The notes under the pieces were generated by a model, which did not search any database, had not been told where the DNA came from, and worked only from the letters and a program-made list of their open reading frames with translations. Shown here one piece after another: positions 37,737 to 47,300 of a stretch of 64,000 nt of DNA; the stretch's first letter is position 1, and each line of letters opens with the position of its first letter. The translations under genes and the position numbers were made by a program. Source of the stretch: Aquimonas voraii (GTDB lineage: Bacteria > Pseudomonadota > Gammaproteobacteria > Xanthomonadales > Xanthomonadaceae); the NCBI RefSeq assembly GCF_900101825.1, contig NZ_FNAG01000001.1, positions 372,001-436,000 of the forward strand, in the 5' to 3' direction.

Positions 37737-38861
37737 TCAGTACGTGAACACGACGCCGGCGGCGATCAGGTTGGCATCCTGGCGCCCGGCGATGTCGCTC
37801 CGATAGCGCACGTAGTCGGCCTTGAAGGCGACGTTGCGGGCGAAGTCCCAGCGCAGTCCCACGCCGGTATAGGTGTCGTCGAGGCCCTGCGAGGCCACTA
37901 CGGCCGCCACCGTGCCAAACAGCGGATGCTGGGCGGGTACCGTGTCGAGGATCTGCATAAGCGCCTCGCCGTCGCGCGTGCCCCAGGTGAGGTGCGGCAT
38001 GACGTTGCCGAAGCGGTAGCCGGCAGTGACGTACATGTTGTCGATGTCCGGAATGACGCTGTCCTTGACCCGGGTCTCGACCCACTCGCCGATGAGCAGC
38101 CAATTGTTGCGATCGATCTCGAAACCGACGTTCTTGAAGCGGCCCTTGTCCTCGCTGGGCGCGATCAGGCGTGCCGTCTCGGGGAGGCCGAACTGGTTGA
38201 GGGCGCCGATCAGCGGTGTGAGCGCCGCGTACTGCAGGTCCACGTCGGCCTGGAAGTAGGCCGCGCGCAGGTTGAGCCAGCTGTCGTGGTTCAGATCCCA
38301 GGAGACTCCGGCGAACTGGTCCAGCGTGCCGCGATCCTGGCCTCCCAGGCTGCCATCGAAGCTGCCGTAGAAGACCTTGGCCTGGGAGAACCAGCTGCCG
38401 AAGGCATGGTTCCAACCGAGGCTGGCGCCGTCGGCGTTGTTGAAGGTGAGGTTGTAGACGGCGCGCGGCGCAAACACCCACGGATAGGCGTAGCCGACGT
38501 CGAGGAAGTCGGAATAGCGGTACAGCGGCGTGCGCTGCCGGCCCAGGGTCAGGTTGAAGCCGTGGTCCAGCTTGATGCCCACGTAGGCCCAGGCGAAGTC
38601 GGCGTCGAAATCCTCGCTGCCCTGCGCCACGATCTGGCCGGTCGCGCTGACGCGCTCGCTCAGGTCGGCACTGACCTGCACCGCGAACAGCGAGCCGCGC
38701 TCGAAGTCGAGGTCTTCGTCGTAGCCGTTGGGAAAGACGGTATTGCTGCCGGTGGTCTGGCCGGCGATGACCTGACCAAAGCCGCTCACGCTGACTTCGG
38801 CACTGGCCAGAGAGGGGAACAGCAACGCCATGCCAAGGGCGCAGACAAGGGGTTTCAGCAC
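37737..38861 (-). CDS. Outer-membrane porin
   Basis: 374 aa. Signal peptide to SLASA; the mature protein begins EVSVSGFGQVIAGQ and ends GVVFTY, with the terminal aromatic residue used as the BAM signal. Alternating hydrophobic strands through the length and GRQRTPLYRYSDFLDVGYAY resemble general diffusion porins of the gammaproteobacterial trimeric type. The substrate is not predictable, but the anion-binding protein encoded next to it suggests phosphate-type solutes. Its 276-bp upstream region contains a perfect 16-bp palindrome. Confidence 0.82.
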   Translation of the reverse strand: MLKPLVCALGMALLFPSLASAEVSVSGFGQVIAGQTTGSNTVFPNGYDEDLDFERGSLFAVQVSADLSERVSATGQIVAQGSEDFDADFAWAYVGIKLDHGFNLTLGRQRTPLYRYSDFLDVGYAYPWVFAPRAVYNLTFNNADGASLGWNHAFGSWFSQAKVFYGSFDGSLGGQDRGTLDQFAGVSWDLNHDSWLNLRAAYFQADVDLQYAALTPLIGALNQFGLPETARLIAPSEDKGRFKNVGFEIDRNNWLLIGEWVETRVKDSVIPDIDNMYVTAGYRFGNVMPHLTWGTRDGEALMQILDTVPAQHPLFGTVAAVVASQGLDDTYTGVGLRWDFARNVAFKADYVRYRSDIAGRQDANLIAAGVVFTY

Positions 38862-39137
38862 GGTAGGACTCCTGCGGGGGTGAGTGCAGGTCGCCTCAGT
38901 GCATCGCGCATGCCGGAGTGCGGTACGCCAAACCGCTCAGCGCGACAAACGATCTCGCTCGGGTGGTTTTCGCGAGCTAAGTGTCTGAAATAAAAGGATT
39001 GTGAAAGGGTGTTTCGTTCAGTCTGCGGTCATCCTGTCAGATCTGACAGCTTGAAACGCCCCTCGGAGGCTGGTCTCAAGCCCCGGGCCCACGCTCCGAT
39101 TAACGGAAAGTTGACGCGAGGCTCGAGTCTCCGCGGC
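38862..39137. other. Porin upstream region with AT-rich patch
   Basis: The 276-bp gap between accA (upstream on the minus strand, ends there) and the porin. It has a locally AT-richer stretch around 38980-39020, unusual in this window, and the palindrome at 39034. I expect the porin promoter here but cannot place it firmly. Confidence 0.5.
39034..39049. promoter_or_regulatory. Perfect 16-bp palindrome, candidate operator of the porin operon
   Basis: CTGTCAGATCTGACAG, identical to its reverse complement, 173 bp upstream of the porin start. Each arm contains CTGTCA, the half-repeat of an E. coli Pho box, but inverted instead of tandem, so a dimeric repressor or activator site is a better guess than PhoB. 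Confidence 0.55.
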
Positions 39138-40097
<960 letters not shown>

Positions 40098-40198
40098 GGG
40101 GCGCGGTCTTGGGCGAGCGTGAAGGGCGGAAGTATAGCCGGCGACCCCGAGTCGGCTCGAACGCAGGGGTACGGACCTGCGTCCCGCAGCGCGCTTGG

Positions 40199-41584
40199 CT
40201 ACACGCCCTCGACGGCGGCGCGCAGCGCCGAGCCGGTGACCTCGGCGAGCAGCGCCAGGCCTTCCTCATCGATGCAGTAGGGCGGCATCCAGTACAGCAC
40301 GTCGCCCAGCGGCCGCAGCAGCACGCCGCGTTCGATGGCGTGGCGGTAGGCGCGCAGCCCGGCGCGCTGAGTGGAGGGCAGCGCTGCGCGTGTGGCTTTG
40401 TCGGCGACCAGTTCCAGCGCAAGGATCATCCCCGTCTGGCGCACCTCGGCGACGTTCGGGTGCTCGGCGAGGGGCGCCGCCAGCGCGGCCATGCGCGCCG
40501 CGGTGGTGCGGTTGCGCTCCAGCACCGGTTCGCTCTCGAAGATGCCGAGCGTGGCGCGCGCCGCCGCGCAGGCCAGCGGGTTGCCGGTGTAGCTGTGCGA
40601 ATGCAGGAAGGCGCGCTCGCGGCTGTCGTCGAGGAAGGCCTCGTAGAGGTGCTGCGGCGCCAGCACGGCGGCCAGCGGCAGGAAGCCGCCGGTGAGTCCT
40701 TTCGATACGCACATCAGGTCCGGCGCGATGCCGGCCTGCTCGCAGGCGAACAGGGTGCCCGTGCGGCCGAAGCCCACCGCGATCTCGTCGGCGATGAAGT
40801 GCACCCCGTGGCGCGTGCAGAGTTCGCGCGCACGCTGCAGATAGTGCGGGTGGTGCATGCGCATGCCGCCGGCGCACTGCACCAGCGGCTCGACGATCAG
40901 CGCGCTGATCGTTTCGCCCTCGCGCTCGAACAGGGCTTCGAGCGCCAAAGCGGCGCGCTCCGCGCAGTCGCGCGGGCTCTCGCCCGGCAGCGCGTCCCAG
41001 GCATCGGGCGACGGCGTGAAGATCGGCGTGATCAGCAGCGGCGCATACACCCGCCGGTACAGAGGGATGTCGGAGACGGCCAGCGCGCCCAAGGTCTCGC
41101 CGTGGTAGCTGTTCGACAGCGCGACAAAGCGCGTGCGCTTGTCGTCACCGCGGTTGCGATGGCTGTGGAAGCTCATCTTCAGCGCGACCTCGATGCCGGC
41201 CGAGCCGTTGTCGGCATAGAAGACCTTGCTGAACGGTGCTGTGCCTTCGGCGCGCGGCGCGAGCCGCAGCAGGGCCTCGGCCAGCTCGATCGCCGGCGCG
41301 TGGCTGAAGCCGGCCAGGATCACCTGCTCCAGCTGCTGCGCCTGCTGCGCGATCGCCGCACCGATGCGCGGCTCGGCGTGGCCGAACAGATTGGTCCACC
41401 AGGAGCTGACCGCATCGAGATAGCGGCGGCCCTCGAAATCGATCAGCCAGGCGCCTTCGCCGCGCGCGACCGGCACCAGCGGCAGCAGATCGGTGTGGTG
41501 CTCGCGCATCTGCGTACAGGGGTGCCAGAGCACGTCCAGATCGCGCTGGCGCCAATGGGCTTGCAGGGCAGGGGCGGTCGACAT
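40199..41584 (-). CDS. bioA: Adenosylmethionine-8-amino-7-oxononanoate aminotransferase
   Basis: 461 aa from ATG 41584; upstream in-frame sequence overlaps gspG and is rejected. [11 protein letters not shown] at the start and [19 protein letters not shown] are BioA-specific. The PLP-binding Lys is in [14 protein letters not shown], with the [14 protein letters not shown] and [14 protein letters not shown] motifs. It converts KAPA to DAPA using SAM as amino donor in biotin synthesis. Other bio genes are not in the window. It is divergent from gspG with 66 bp between. Confidence 0.95.
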   Translation of the reverse strand: MSTAPALQAHWRQRDLDVLWHPCTQMREHHTDLLPLVPVARGEGAWLIDFEGRRYLDAVSSWWTNLFGHAEPRIGAAIAQQAQQLEQVILAGFSHAPAIELAEALLRLAPRAEGTAPFSKVFYADNGSAGIEVALKMSFHSHRNRGDDKRTRFVALSNSYHGETLGALAVSDIPLYRRVYAPLLITPIFTPSPDAWDALPGESPRDCAERAALALEALFEREGETISALIVEPLVQCAGGMRMHHPHYLQRARELCTRHGVHFIADEIAVGFGRTGTLFACEQAGIAPDLMCVSKGLTGGFLPLAAVLAPQHLYEAFLDDSRERAFLHSHSYTGNPLACAAARATLGIFESEPVLERNRTTAARMAALAAPLAEHPNVAEVRQTGMILALELVADKATRAALPSTQRAGLRAYRHAIERGVLLRPLGDVLYWMPPYCIDEEGLALLAEVTGSALRAAVEGV

Positions 41585-41592
41585 CGCTTTGC

Positions 41593-41598
41593 TACACT
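41593..41598 (+). promoter_or_regulatory. Candidate extended -10 for the gspGHIJK operon
   Basis: TACACT preceded by TGC (TTTGCTACACT), 53 bp before gspG and just upstream of the divergent bioA start. No clear -35 is visible. Confidence 0.35.
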
Positions 41599-41650
41599 CG
41601 CGCGGTTCGTTTTCACAGGCGGCCCGCAGGGGCCGGATCACCATCCCGCC

Positions 41651-42121
41651 ATGATCTTCCGCCCGTCTTCCCGCGTCCATGCCGACGTACCTGCGCGACT
41701 GTCCGCCCAGCGCTCCTCGCGCGGCTTCACCCTGATCGAAATCCTCGTGGTGGTGACCATCCTCGGCATCCTCGCCGCGCTGGTGGTGCCGCAGCTGATG
41801 AGCTACCCCGACGAGGCGCGCGTCACCCGCGCCCAGCAGGACATCCAGTCGCTGCGCACTGCGCTCGATCTCTACCGCATGGACAACTTCAGCTACCCCA
41901 GCACCGAGCAGGGCCTGGGCGCGCTGGTGGCCAAGCCCGGCGGTCGGCCCGAGGCGCCCAACTGGCGCAGCGGCGGCTACATCAAAGAGCTGCCCAAGGA
42001 CCCCTGGGGCGGCGACTACGTCTATCTCAGCCCCGGCCAGACCGGCGACTTCGACCTGTATTCGCTGGGCGCCGATCGCGCGCCGGGCGGCGAGGGCGCG
42101 GCTGCCGACATCGGCCGCTGA
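41651..42121 (+). CDS. gspG: Type II secretion major pseudopilin GspG
   Basis: 156 aa from ATG 41651. Prepilin cleavage site RG/FTLIEILVVVTILG after a 24-residue leader, then the GspG signatures MDNFSYPSTEQGLGALV and KELPKDPWGGDYVYLSPG, which carry the calcium-binding loop. It builds the pseudopilus that pushes folded proteins through the T2SS secretin. It is the first gene of a five-gene pseudopilin operon. Confidence 0.95.
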   Translation: MIFRPSSRVHADVPARLSAQRSSRGFTLIEILVVVTILGILAALVVPQLMSYPDEARVTRAQQDIQSLRTALDLYRMDNFSYPSTEQGLGALVAKPGGRPEAPNWRSGGYIKELPKDPWGGDYVYLSPGQTGDFDLYSLGADRAPGGEGAAADIGR

Positions 42122-42127
42122 CCCGCC

Positions 42128-42664
42128 ATGGCGCGGACCTCGCTGCCGCGGTCCTTCGCCAGGGTCGTCCGCGCACGCGGCTTCAGCCTGATCGAAGTGC
42201 TGGTGGTGGTAGTGATCCTTGGCGTGGTTGTGGGCTCCGTGGCGCTATCCGTCGGCGGCGGCGCCTCGCGCGAGCTGGAAGCCCAGGCCACCCGCCTGCA
42301 GGCCCTGCTGCGGCTCGGCTGCGAGCAGTCGGAGCTGACCGGCCGCGACCTCGGTGTGTTCCTCAGTCGTCGCCGCATCGAGTTCGCCTGGCGCGGGCCG
42401 GATCGCTGGTATCCGCTCACCGATGCCCCGCGTGAGCCGCTGCGTCCCCGCCAACTGGACGAGGGCATCGAGTGGTCGCTGGAGCGCGATGGCGAGCGTC
42501 TCGGTCTGCTTGCAGACCCGCCAGCCGACCCGCAGCTGCTGTGTCTGGCCAGCGGTGAGCTGAGTCCCTTCCGCATCGAGCTCTCGCGTGCCGACGTGCC
42601 GGAGCGCTGGCGGCTCGAAGGCCGTCCGGACGGGCAGGTGCTGAGGGAGCGCGGGGATGGCTGA
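42128..42664 (+). CDS. gspH: Type II secretion minor pseudopilin GspH
   Basis: 178 aa, six bases after gspG. Prepilin motif RG/FSLIEVLVVVVILG after an 18-residue leader, then a variable beta domain with GVFLSRRRIEFAWRG and FRIELS, as in GspH. It is a minor pseudopilin near the pseudopilus tip. Its end overlaps the apparent start of gspI by 8 bp. Confidence 0.9.
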   Translation: MARTSLPRSFARVVRARGFSLIEVLVVVVILGVVVGSVALSVGGGASRELEAQATRLQALLRLGCEQSELTGRDLGVFLSRRRIEFAWRGPDRWYPLTDAPREPLRPRQLDEGIEWSLERDGERLGLLADPPADPQLLCLASGELSPFRIELSRADVPERWRLEGRPDGQVLRERGDG

Positions 42665-43313
42665 AGAACCGGGATTCGGGATTGGGGATTGGGGATTCGA
42701 AGAGGCCGCGCTTCGCTCCGCTCTGCAGCAAGTGGGTCGTCTCCCGGGCTGCGCAGAGACCAAGCCTTGTATCCCGAGAGTCGGTGGCCATGCTCCGGGG
42801 ATGGCGCCCGTAGCGCCATTCAACGCCGCGTCTGCGAATCCCGAATCCTTGCCCTCACGCGCAGCGCTCCGGCGCTCACAGGCGCGCGGACCGGTGGTCC
42901 GCAGGCGCGCCTCTTCGCTCCCGAATCCTGGCGCGCGCGAACGCGCGCGCGGCTTCACCCTGCTCGAAGTGCTGATCGCATTGCTGATCCTTTCCCTGAC
43001 GCTGGTGGCGCTGATCCGTGCGGCCGGGCTGCAGGCGCAGGCGCTGAACCATCACCGCGACAGCACGCTGGCACAGTGGGTGGCGTCCAACGTGGCGGCC
43101 GAGCTGCGCGCGCAGGGCGCGCCGCCCGTCGGCCGCCAGCAGGGCGAGATGCGCATGGGTCCGCAGCGCTGGCGCTGGCAGGCCGAGACCAGCGACACCG
43201 ACGTCGAACGCGTGCGGCGCATGGAGATCACCGTATTCGCCGCCGAGGGCGACAGCCTCGCCGGCAGTGAGGCCGATCCCGTCGCCCGGCTCACCGCGTT
43301 TGCAACGCCATGA
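42657..43313 (+). CDS. gspI: Type II secretion minor pseudopilin GspI with a long repeat-derived leader
   Basis: 218 aa if it starts at ATG 42657. The cleavage site ARG/FTLLEVLIALLILS is at residues 97-99/100, so the leader would be 99 residues; prepilin leaders are normally 6-30. Most of the excess comes from a GGATT-type repeat element at 42671-42848. A GTG at 42894 would give a 20-residue leader and may be the ancestral start, though its ribosome site is weak. The mature part (SNVAAELRAQGAPP; RRMEITVFAAEG) is GspI-like. Confidence 0.82.
   Translation: MAEEPGFGIGDWGFEEAALRSALQQVGRLPGCAETKPCIPRVGGHAPGMAPVAPFNAASANPESLPSRAALRRSQARGPVVRRRASSLPNPGARERARGFTLLEVLIALLILSLTLVALIRAAGLQAQALNHHRDSTLAQWVASNVAAELRAQGAPPVGRQQGEMRMGPQRWRWQAETSDTDVERVRRMEITVFAAEGDSLAGSEADPVARLTAFATP
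42671..42848. repeat. Element bracketed by inverted GGGATTC-type repeats (copies e and f) inside gspI
   Basis: The left arm (42671-42699) has GGGATTC/GGGATTG/GGGGATTG/GGGGATTC units; the right arm (42835-42848) is CGAATCCCGAATCC. It spans about 178 bp and is in frame with the gspI leader. Confidence 0.7.
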
Positions 43314-43996
43314 TTCCTGATAGCGCTCCGCAACGCAGTTCGACGGCGAGCGTGGTTCGCAGGCGCGTCTGTGCGCTCTCCCAATCCGGCGCGCGCATGC
43401 GTGCGCGCCAGCAAGGCTTCACCCTGCTCGAAGTCGTGGTGGCGGTCGCCCTGTTCGCCGTGGTCGCGGCCCTCGCCTACGGCGGCCTCGACAGCGTGCT
43501 GCGCGCGCGCGGGCAGCTCGAGGCCCAGGCCGAGCAGTTGGCGCGGCTGCAGTTCGCGGTGGGGCAGATCGAGCGCGATCTGCGCGCGGCCGCGGCGCGG
43601 CCGGTGCGTGACGGTTTCGGCCAGCGCCAGCCGGCGCTGGTCGGTACCAGCACCGGCATCGAGCTGAGCCGCCATGGCTATGCGAATGCACTGGATGCCC
43701 GTCGTGCGGAGATCGAGCGCGCGGCCTACCGGCGCGTGGAGGATCGCCTGCAGCGACTGCGCTGGCCGGTGCTGGACCGCGCGCCCGGCACGCTTCCCGA
43801 GCAGGTGGAATTGTTGGAGGGCGTGAGCGACTTCCGGCTGCGCTACTTCGCGCGCAGCGGCCGCGAGTACGACCGCTGGCCGGCGCCAGGCAGCAGCGAG
43901 CCGCTGCCGGTGCGCGTCGAAGTGGAGCTCGAGGTCGTGGGCATCGGCCGCGTGCATCGCCTGCTGGAGCTGCCCGATGCGGAGGCGCGGCTGTGA
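43310..43996 (+). CDS. gspJ: Type II secretion minor pseudopilin GspJ
   Basis: 228 aa from ATG 43310 (ATGA overlap with gspI). The cleavage site QQG/FTLLEVVVAVALFA follows a 36-residue leader; an ATG at 43397 would shorten it to 7. GspJ features include GQIERDLRAAAARPVRDGFG and EGVSDFRLRYFARSG. With GspI and GspK it forms the pseudopilus tip complex. Its leader (VVRRRVCALSQSGARMRARQQG) resembles that of gspI. Confidence 0.9.
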   Translation: MIPDSAPQRSSTASVVRRRVCALSQSGARMRARQQGFTLLEVVVAVALFAVVAALAYGGLDSVLRARGQLEAQAEQLARLQFAVGQIERDLRAAAARPVRDGFGQRQPALVGTSTGIELSRHGYANALDARRAEIERAAYRRVEDRLQRLRWPVLDRAPGTLPEQVELLEGVSDFRLRYFARSGREYDRWPAPGSSEPLPVRVEVELEVVGIGRVHRLLELPDAEARL

Positions 43997-44946
43997 GCGC
44001 GCTCATGCGAGCCCATCCGCCAGGCCCGCGGCGCCAGCGCGGCGTAGCCCTGATCGTGGCGGTGCTGGTCCTGGCACTGGCGGCGGTGATCGTGGTGGGC
44101 CTGCTCGATGCCGGCGAGATCGCCCAGGCGCGCACCCGCAACAGCCTGCGCGCCGAGCAGACCTGGCAGTTGCAGCGTGGGCTCGAAGCCTGGGCCGCGC
44201 AGGCCCTGCGCGAGGACCAGCGCGCCGAGCCCGGCATCGACGCCTTCGACGACCTGTGGGCGCAGCCGCTGCCGCCGCTGGACATCCCCGGCGGTCGCAT
44301 TGTCGGTCGCCTGCGCGAGCAGGGCGGCTGCTTCAACATCAACAGCCTGCTGCGCGGCGACGAGCCCGATGAGCGCGCGCGCCAGCGCTTCGAACGCCTG
44401 CTGCGCACGCTCAACCTGAGCCCGCTGGTGGCGGCGCAGGCACTGGACTACATCGACGCCGACATCGACCCCAACGGCGGCGGTGCCGAGGACGGCGCCC
44501 ACCTCGCGCAGACGCCCGCGCGACGGGCGGCCAACCGGCCGATGGTCCACGTGTCGGAGCTGCGCCTGCTGCCGGCACTCGATGGCGAGGCTTACCTGCG
44601 CCTGCGCCCGCATGTGTGCGCGCTGCCGCAGGGCGTGCCGATCAATCTAAACACGGCTTCGGTGGAGCTGTGGATGAGCCTGGACGAGGCAATCACCCGC
44701 CGGCAGGCCGAAATCCTGGCGCGCGAGGGGCGCGCACGCTATCGCGATCTCGGCGAGGTCAATCGCGAGCTGGAGCGGCTGGGCCTGCCGCCGCAGCCCG
44801 AGGACGCCGCGCTCGGCGTCTACATCAGCCACTTCGTGCTGGAGGCCGACATCCTGTTCGACGAGCTGCCCTTCCGCTACAGCAGCCACCTGTACCGCGA
44901 CCGCGAGATGGTGAACGTGCTCGCGCGGACGCGCGGCGAGCTTTAG
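43993..44946 (+). CDS. gspK: Type II secretion minor pseudopilin GspK
   Basis: 317 aa, 4-bp overlap with gspJ. The membrane helix begins RG/VALIVAVLVLALAA; GspK lacks the Glu5 of other pseudopilins, as here. The large alpha domain has CFNINSLLRGD, YIDADIDPNGGGAEDG and INLNTASVELW, which are GspK hallmarks. It caps the pseudopilus tip. It is the last gene of this operon: gspL, gspM, gspN and gspD do not follow. Confidence 0.92.
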   Translation: MSALMRAHPPGPRRQRGVALIVAVLVLALAAVIVVGLLDAGEIAQARTRNSLRAEQTWQLQRGLEAWAAQALREDQRAEPGIDAFDDLWAQPLPPLDIPGGRIVGRLREQGGCFNINSLLRGDEPDERARQRFERLLRTLNLSPLVAAQALDYIDADIDPNGGGAEDGAHLAQTPARRAANRPMVHVSELRLLPALDGEAYLRLRPHVCALPQGVPINLNTASVELWMSLDEAITRRQAEILAREGRARYRDLGEVNRELERLGLPPQPEDAALGVYISHFVLEADILFDELPFRYSSHLYRDREMVNVLARTRGEL

Positions 44947-45151
44947 GGTGACACGGACAAGGTCGCTCCTGGGCTTGATCCGTGGTCGCGAGTCCGGCAC
45001 ATGTTCGGACGCGTTTGCGCTCGATCAATGACCGACGTGCGCGATCCGCGGGCGCGCGCACCATGACGCGCAACCACCCTGAAATGTTCAGCCTCGCGTT
45101 CGCGGCCGGGCAAGGCGCGCCGGGGCTGAGCCGGCTGTCCTCCTCAAAGAT
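44947..45151. other. Gap between convergent gspK and the methylglyoxal-synthase-like gene
   Basis: 205 bp without a recognisable gene or good terminator. The sequence is base-composition normal for the window. Confidence 0.5.
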
Positions 45152-46048
45152 TCAGTGGTCGGTTGGCGCCCGCTCGTGCAGTCGCTTCATCGCCGCCGCG
45201 CACCAGCGCTCGGCTATGGCCGGCGAGGTGACGCAGACCGCGCGCTCGGAGGCCACGCGCACGGCGCGCTCCAGCAGCTGGATGTCGGCCTCGTGCTGGC
45301 GGGCCACGTGCGGGTCCTCGAAGAAGACCACGCGCTGGCAGCGATCGGCCAGCACCAGCTCGGCGATCTGCGCATCGCCGCCGAGCGGGCCGCTCTGGTA
45401 GCGGTCGACGAAGTCGCGCGCGCGCGGCCAGCCCTTCGACCAGGCGAGCTCATTCAGGCGCCCGCCGGTGGTGCCGGTGGCGATGCGGCGGGCAAAGCGC
45501 GCCAGCAGGTCGAAGTGCCGATCGGCGAACTCCACCATGGCCTGCTTGCGCGAGTCATGCGCGATCAGGGCCACGGTCTGCTGCTCGAAGGCGAACAGCG
45601 GGTCGGCGTCTGCGGTGGCGCCAAGGCCCGCCAGCACGCGCTCGACCTCAATCCACTCGACGGCCCCCGCGAGCGTTGAAACAAAAGGCTTGTCGTGGGT
45701 CACGCACTGGCGTTTCAGCGCCTGCGCCTCGGGATAGATCGAGGACGGATCGACCGGATCCATGAGGTAGATCGCGCCATCGAGCGCAGGCGCGATTTCG
45801 GTGCCACCGGCAATGCCCGCGACCAGCTTCATGAGGCCACCCTCGCGGCCCATCGGATAGCGCACGAGTCCGGGGTGATCCACGAGCGCCCGCCGCGATT
45901 CGATCACGTCGAAGGTGCGACCGACCGCATACAGGCACAGATCCAGTGCACGAATGCTCGGGCCCGAGCGGCGCAACCAGCGGAACAGCAGGGCATCGGG
46001 GCCTTCGTGGTGGCGGCGGTTGGCGGCGAGGCCGAAACGCAGGGGCAT
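45152..46048 (-). CDS. Tandem methylglyoxal-synthase-like protein
   Basis: 298 aa from ATG 46048 (a GTG nine bases upstream is possible). E. coli MgsA is about 152 aa. The C-terminal half (about 155-275) aligns with it throughout: ALIAHD (H164, D165), ATGTTGG, SGPLGGD (D225) and FFEDPHVARQHEAD (D245, H252, D255), so all known catalytic residues are kept. The N-terminal half (about 4-135) has the same layout (LYAVGRTFDVI, YPMGREGG, YLMDPVDPSSIYPEA), but the His-Asp pair, Asp71 and His98 are replaced. It should convert dihydroxyacetone phosphate to methylglyoxal; the degenerate half may regulate this or stabilise the oligomer. Confidence 0.82.
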   Translation of the reverse strand: MPLRFGLAANRRHHEGPDALLFRWLRRSGPSIRALDLCLYAVGRTFDVIESRRALVDHPGLVRYPMGREGGLMKLVAGIAGGTEIAPALDGAIYLMDPVDPSSIYPEAQALKRQCVTHDKPFVSTLAGAVEWIEVERVLAGLGATADADPLFAFEQQTVALIAHDSRKQAMVEFADRHFDLLARFARRIATGTTGGRLNELAWSKGWPRARDFVDRYQSGPLGGDAQIAELVLADRCQRVVFFEDPHVARQHEADIQLLERAVRVASERAVCVTSPAIAERWCAAAMKRLHERAPTDH

Positions 46049-46142
46049 GGCGATCACAGAGCGGCGGTGGGCGATCGCGCCACGTTAGCGGATGCAGGCT
46101 GCGCTCGGGCGAGCCTGCATCCGTATTCAGCGCCGTGTGGCG

Positions 46143-47300
46143 CTAGCGACGGCCAATCAGGCCGAAGCCGGTCGCGCCGTTGTCGCCGACGAGGACGAGG
46201 CGCTGCAGGCCGCCCTCGCGCTGCACCCAGCCGCGGCCGCGATAGGCCGCCTGCGCGGGGAACTCGAGGTCCTCGAGTTCAAATTCGACGAAGCCCGGAT
46301 TGGCCGATGCCACGCGCAGTCTGCCCTGCAGACGGCAGCCCGCTTCCAGTTCGAAGAGGCCGACGCGCAGGCAGAGCTCGCCCTCGCCGCCGATGTCCAG
46401 CTCGCCCACGGTGTCGAAGAACTGGCCGCGCATGGGCACAGGCCAGCGGCCGGCCAGCAGCCCGGTCGTGAGCGGTGCGACCGCCTGCTGCGTGCTGGGT
46501 GACAGCGAGAGGCTGCTGCCGCGGCCCGCATCGAAGCTGAAGCTGAGAGAGCCGCCCTCGGTATCGAAGCTGCCCTCGGCCCGCATGGGCTGAAGGGCGT
46601 TGGCGCGGCCGAAGATCCAGTCGCTGGCGTAGCGACTGAACTCCAGTCCTGAATCTTGCTTGATACGTGCTCGGGTGACCGCGCCCGGATCGCCAACGAA
46701 GCTGCGACCGGGAACGGCATCGGCACGCGTCGCCAGCGGGGTCAGCATCCACAGGGTCTGGTTCTCGTCGAGCGCGGCATATGCCGTGGGCCGCACTCCA
46801 GACGCAGCGCTCTGCTCGATCCCGGTGAACAGGGCGAACGCGGATTGGGCTGCGTCGCCCAGCTCACAGTCCAGCCCGGCGATGTGCGTCAGCCGGTGGA
46901 TCTCGCTGCTGCCGCTGCCGTAGCCGGGCTGGTCGCTGTCCCACTGCAGCAGGCCGCGATCGCAGCTGCTGAAGTCGAGTGCCACCTCGCCCCAGACGGG
47001 CATACGCAGGTCGGTGTCGCGGAAGCTGCCGAAGCGCATGCCGCGCGGTGCGTAGGCGGTGGCCTCGATGCGGCGGCCTTCGATGCGGCCGTCGAGGTAG
47101 AGATGCACCGGATTGCCTTCAGCGTCGTAGACGTACCAGAAGGCCAGCGCGCGCTGGTCCTCCAGGATTTGCACCGACAGGCCGTGGCCGCTCTGTTCGG
47201 GGTTGTACCAGGCGCCGCTGATGCCGGGCGGCAGCTGGGCTGAGGCGAGCGCGGGAAGCAACAGGGCAAGGCAGGCAAGGCTGCGAGGTATGGATGTCAT
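46143..47300 (-). CDS. Secreted protein of unknown function
   Basis: 385 aa from ATG 47300, with a clear signal peptide (LACLALLLPALASA). The mature start GISGAWYNPEQSGHGLSVQ followed by LAFWYVYDAEGNPVHLYLDGR is a beta-rich domain met in secreted proteins of xanthomonad-type bacteria, without a known function. Four Cys (about residues 113-136 and 317-327) could form disulfides. No catalytic motif is evident. It is a single gene upstream of the methylglyoxal-synthase-like gene, with no visible operon partner. Confidence 0.7.
   Translation of the reverse strand: MTSIPRSLACLALLLPALASAQLPPGISGAWYNPEQSGHGLSVQILEDQRALAFWYVYDAEGNPVHLYLDGRIEGRRIEATAYAPRGMRFGSFRDTDLRMPVWGEVALDFSSCDRGLLQWDSDQPGYGSGSSEIHRLTHIAGLDCELGDAAQSAFALFTGIEQSAASGVRPTAYAALDENQTLWMLTPLATRADAVPGRSFVGDPGAVTRARIKQDSGLEFSRYASDWIFGRANALQPMRAEGSFDTEGGSLSFSFDAGRGSSLSLSPSTQQAVAPLTTGLLAGRWPVPMRGQFFDTVGELDIGGEGELCLRVGLFELEAGCRLQGRLRVASANPGFVEFELEDLEFPAQAAYRGRGWVQREGGLQRLVLVGDNGATGFGLIGRR

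Noticed and set aside
37926..38993. Long plus-strand frame antisense to the porin
   Set aside because: Composition-driven shadow. The minus-strand porin has a signal peptide and a C-terminal aromatic residue, while this frame has no motif.
39034..39049. Classical Pho box
   Set aside because: The CTGTCA half-sites are inverted and adjacent, whereas PhoB needs tandem direct repeats with an AT-rich spacer of fixed length. Kept only as a palindromic operator candidate.
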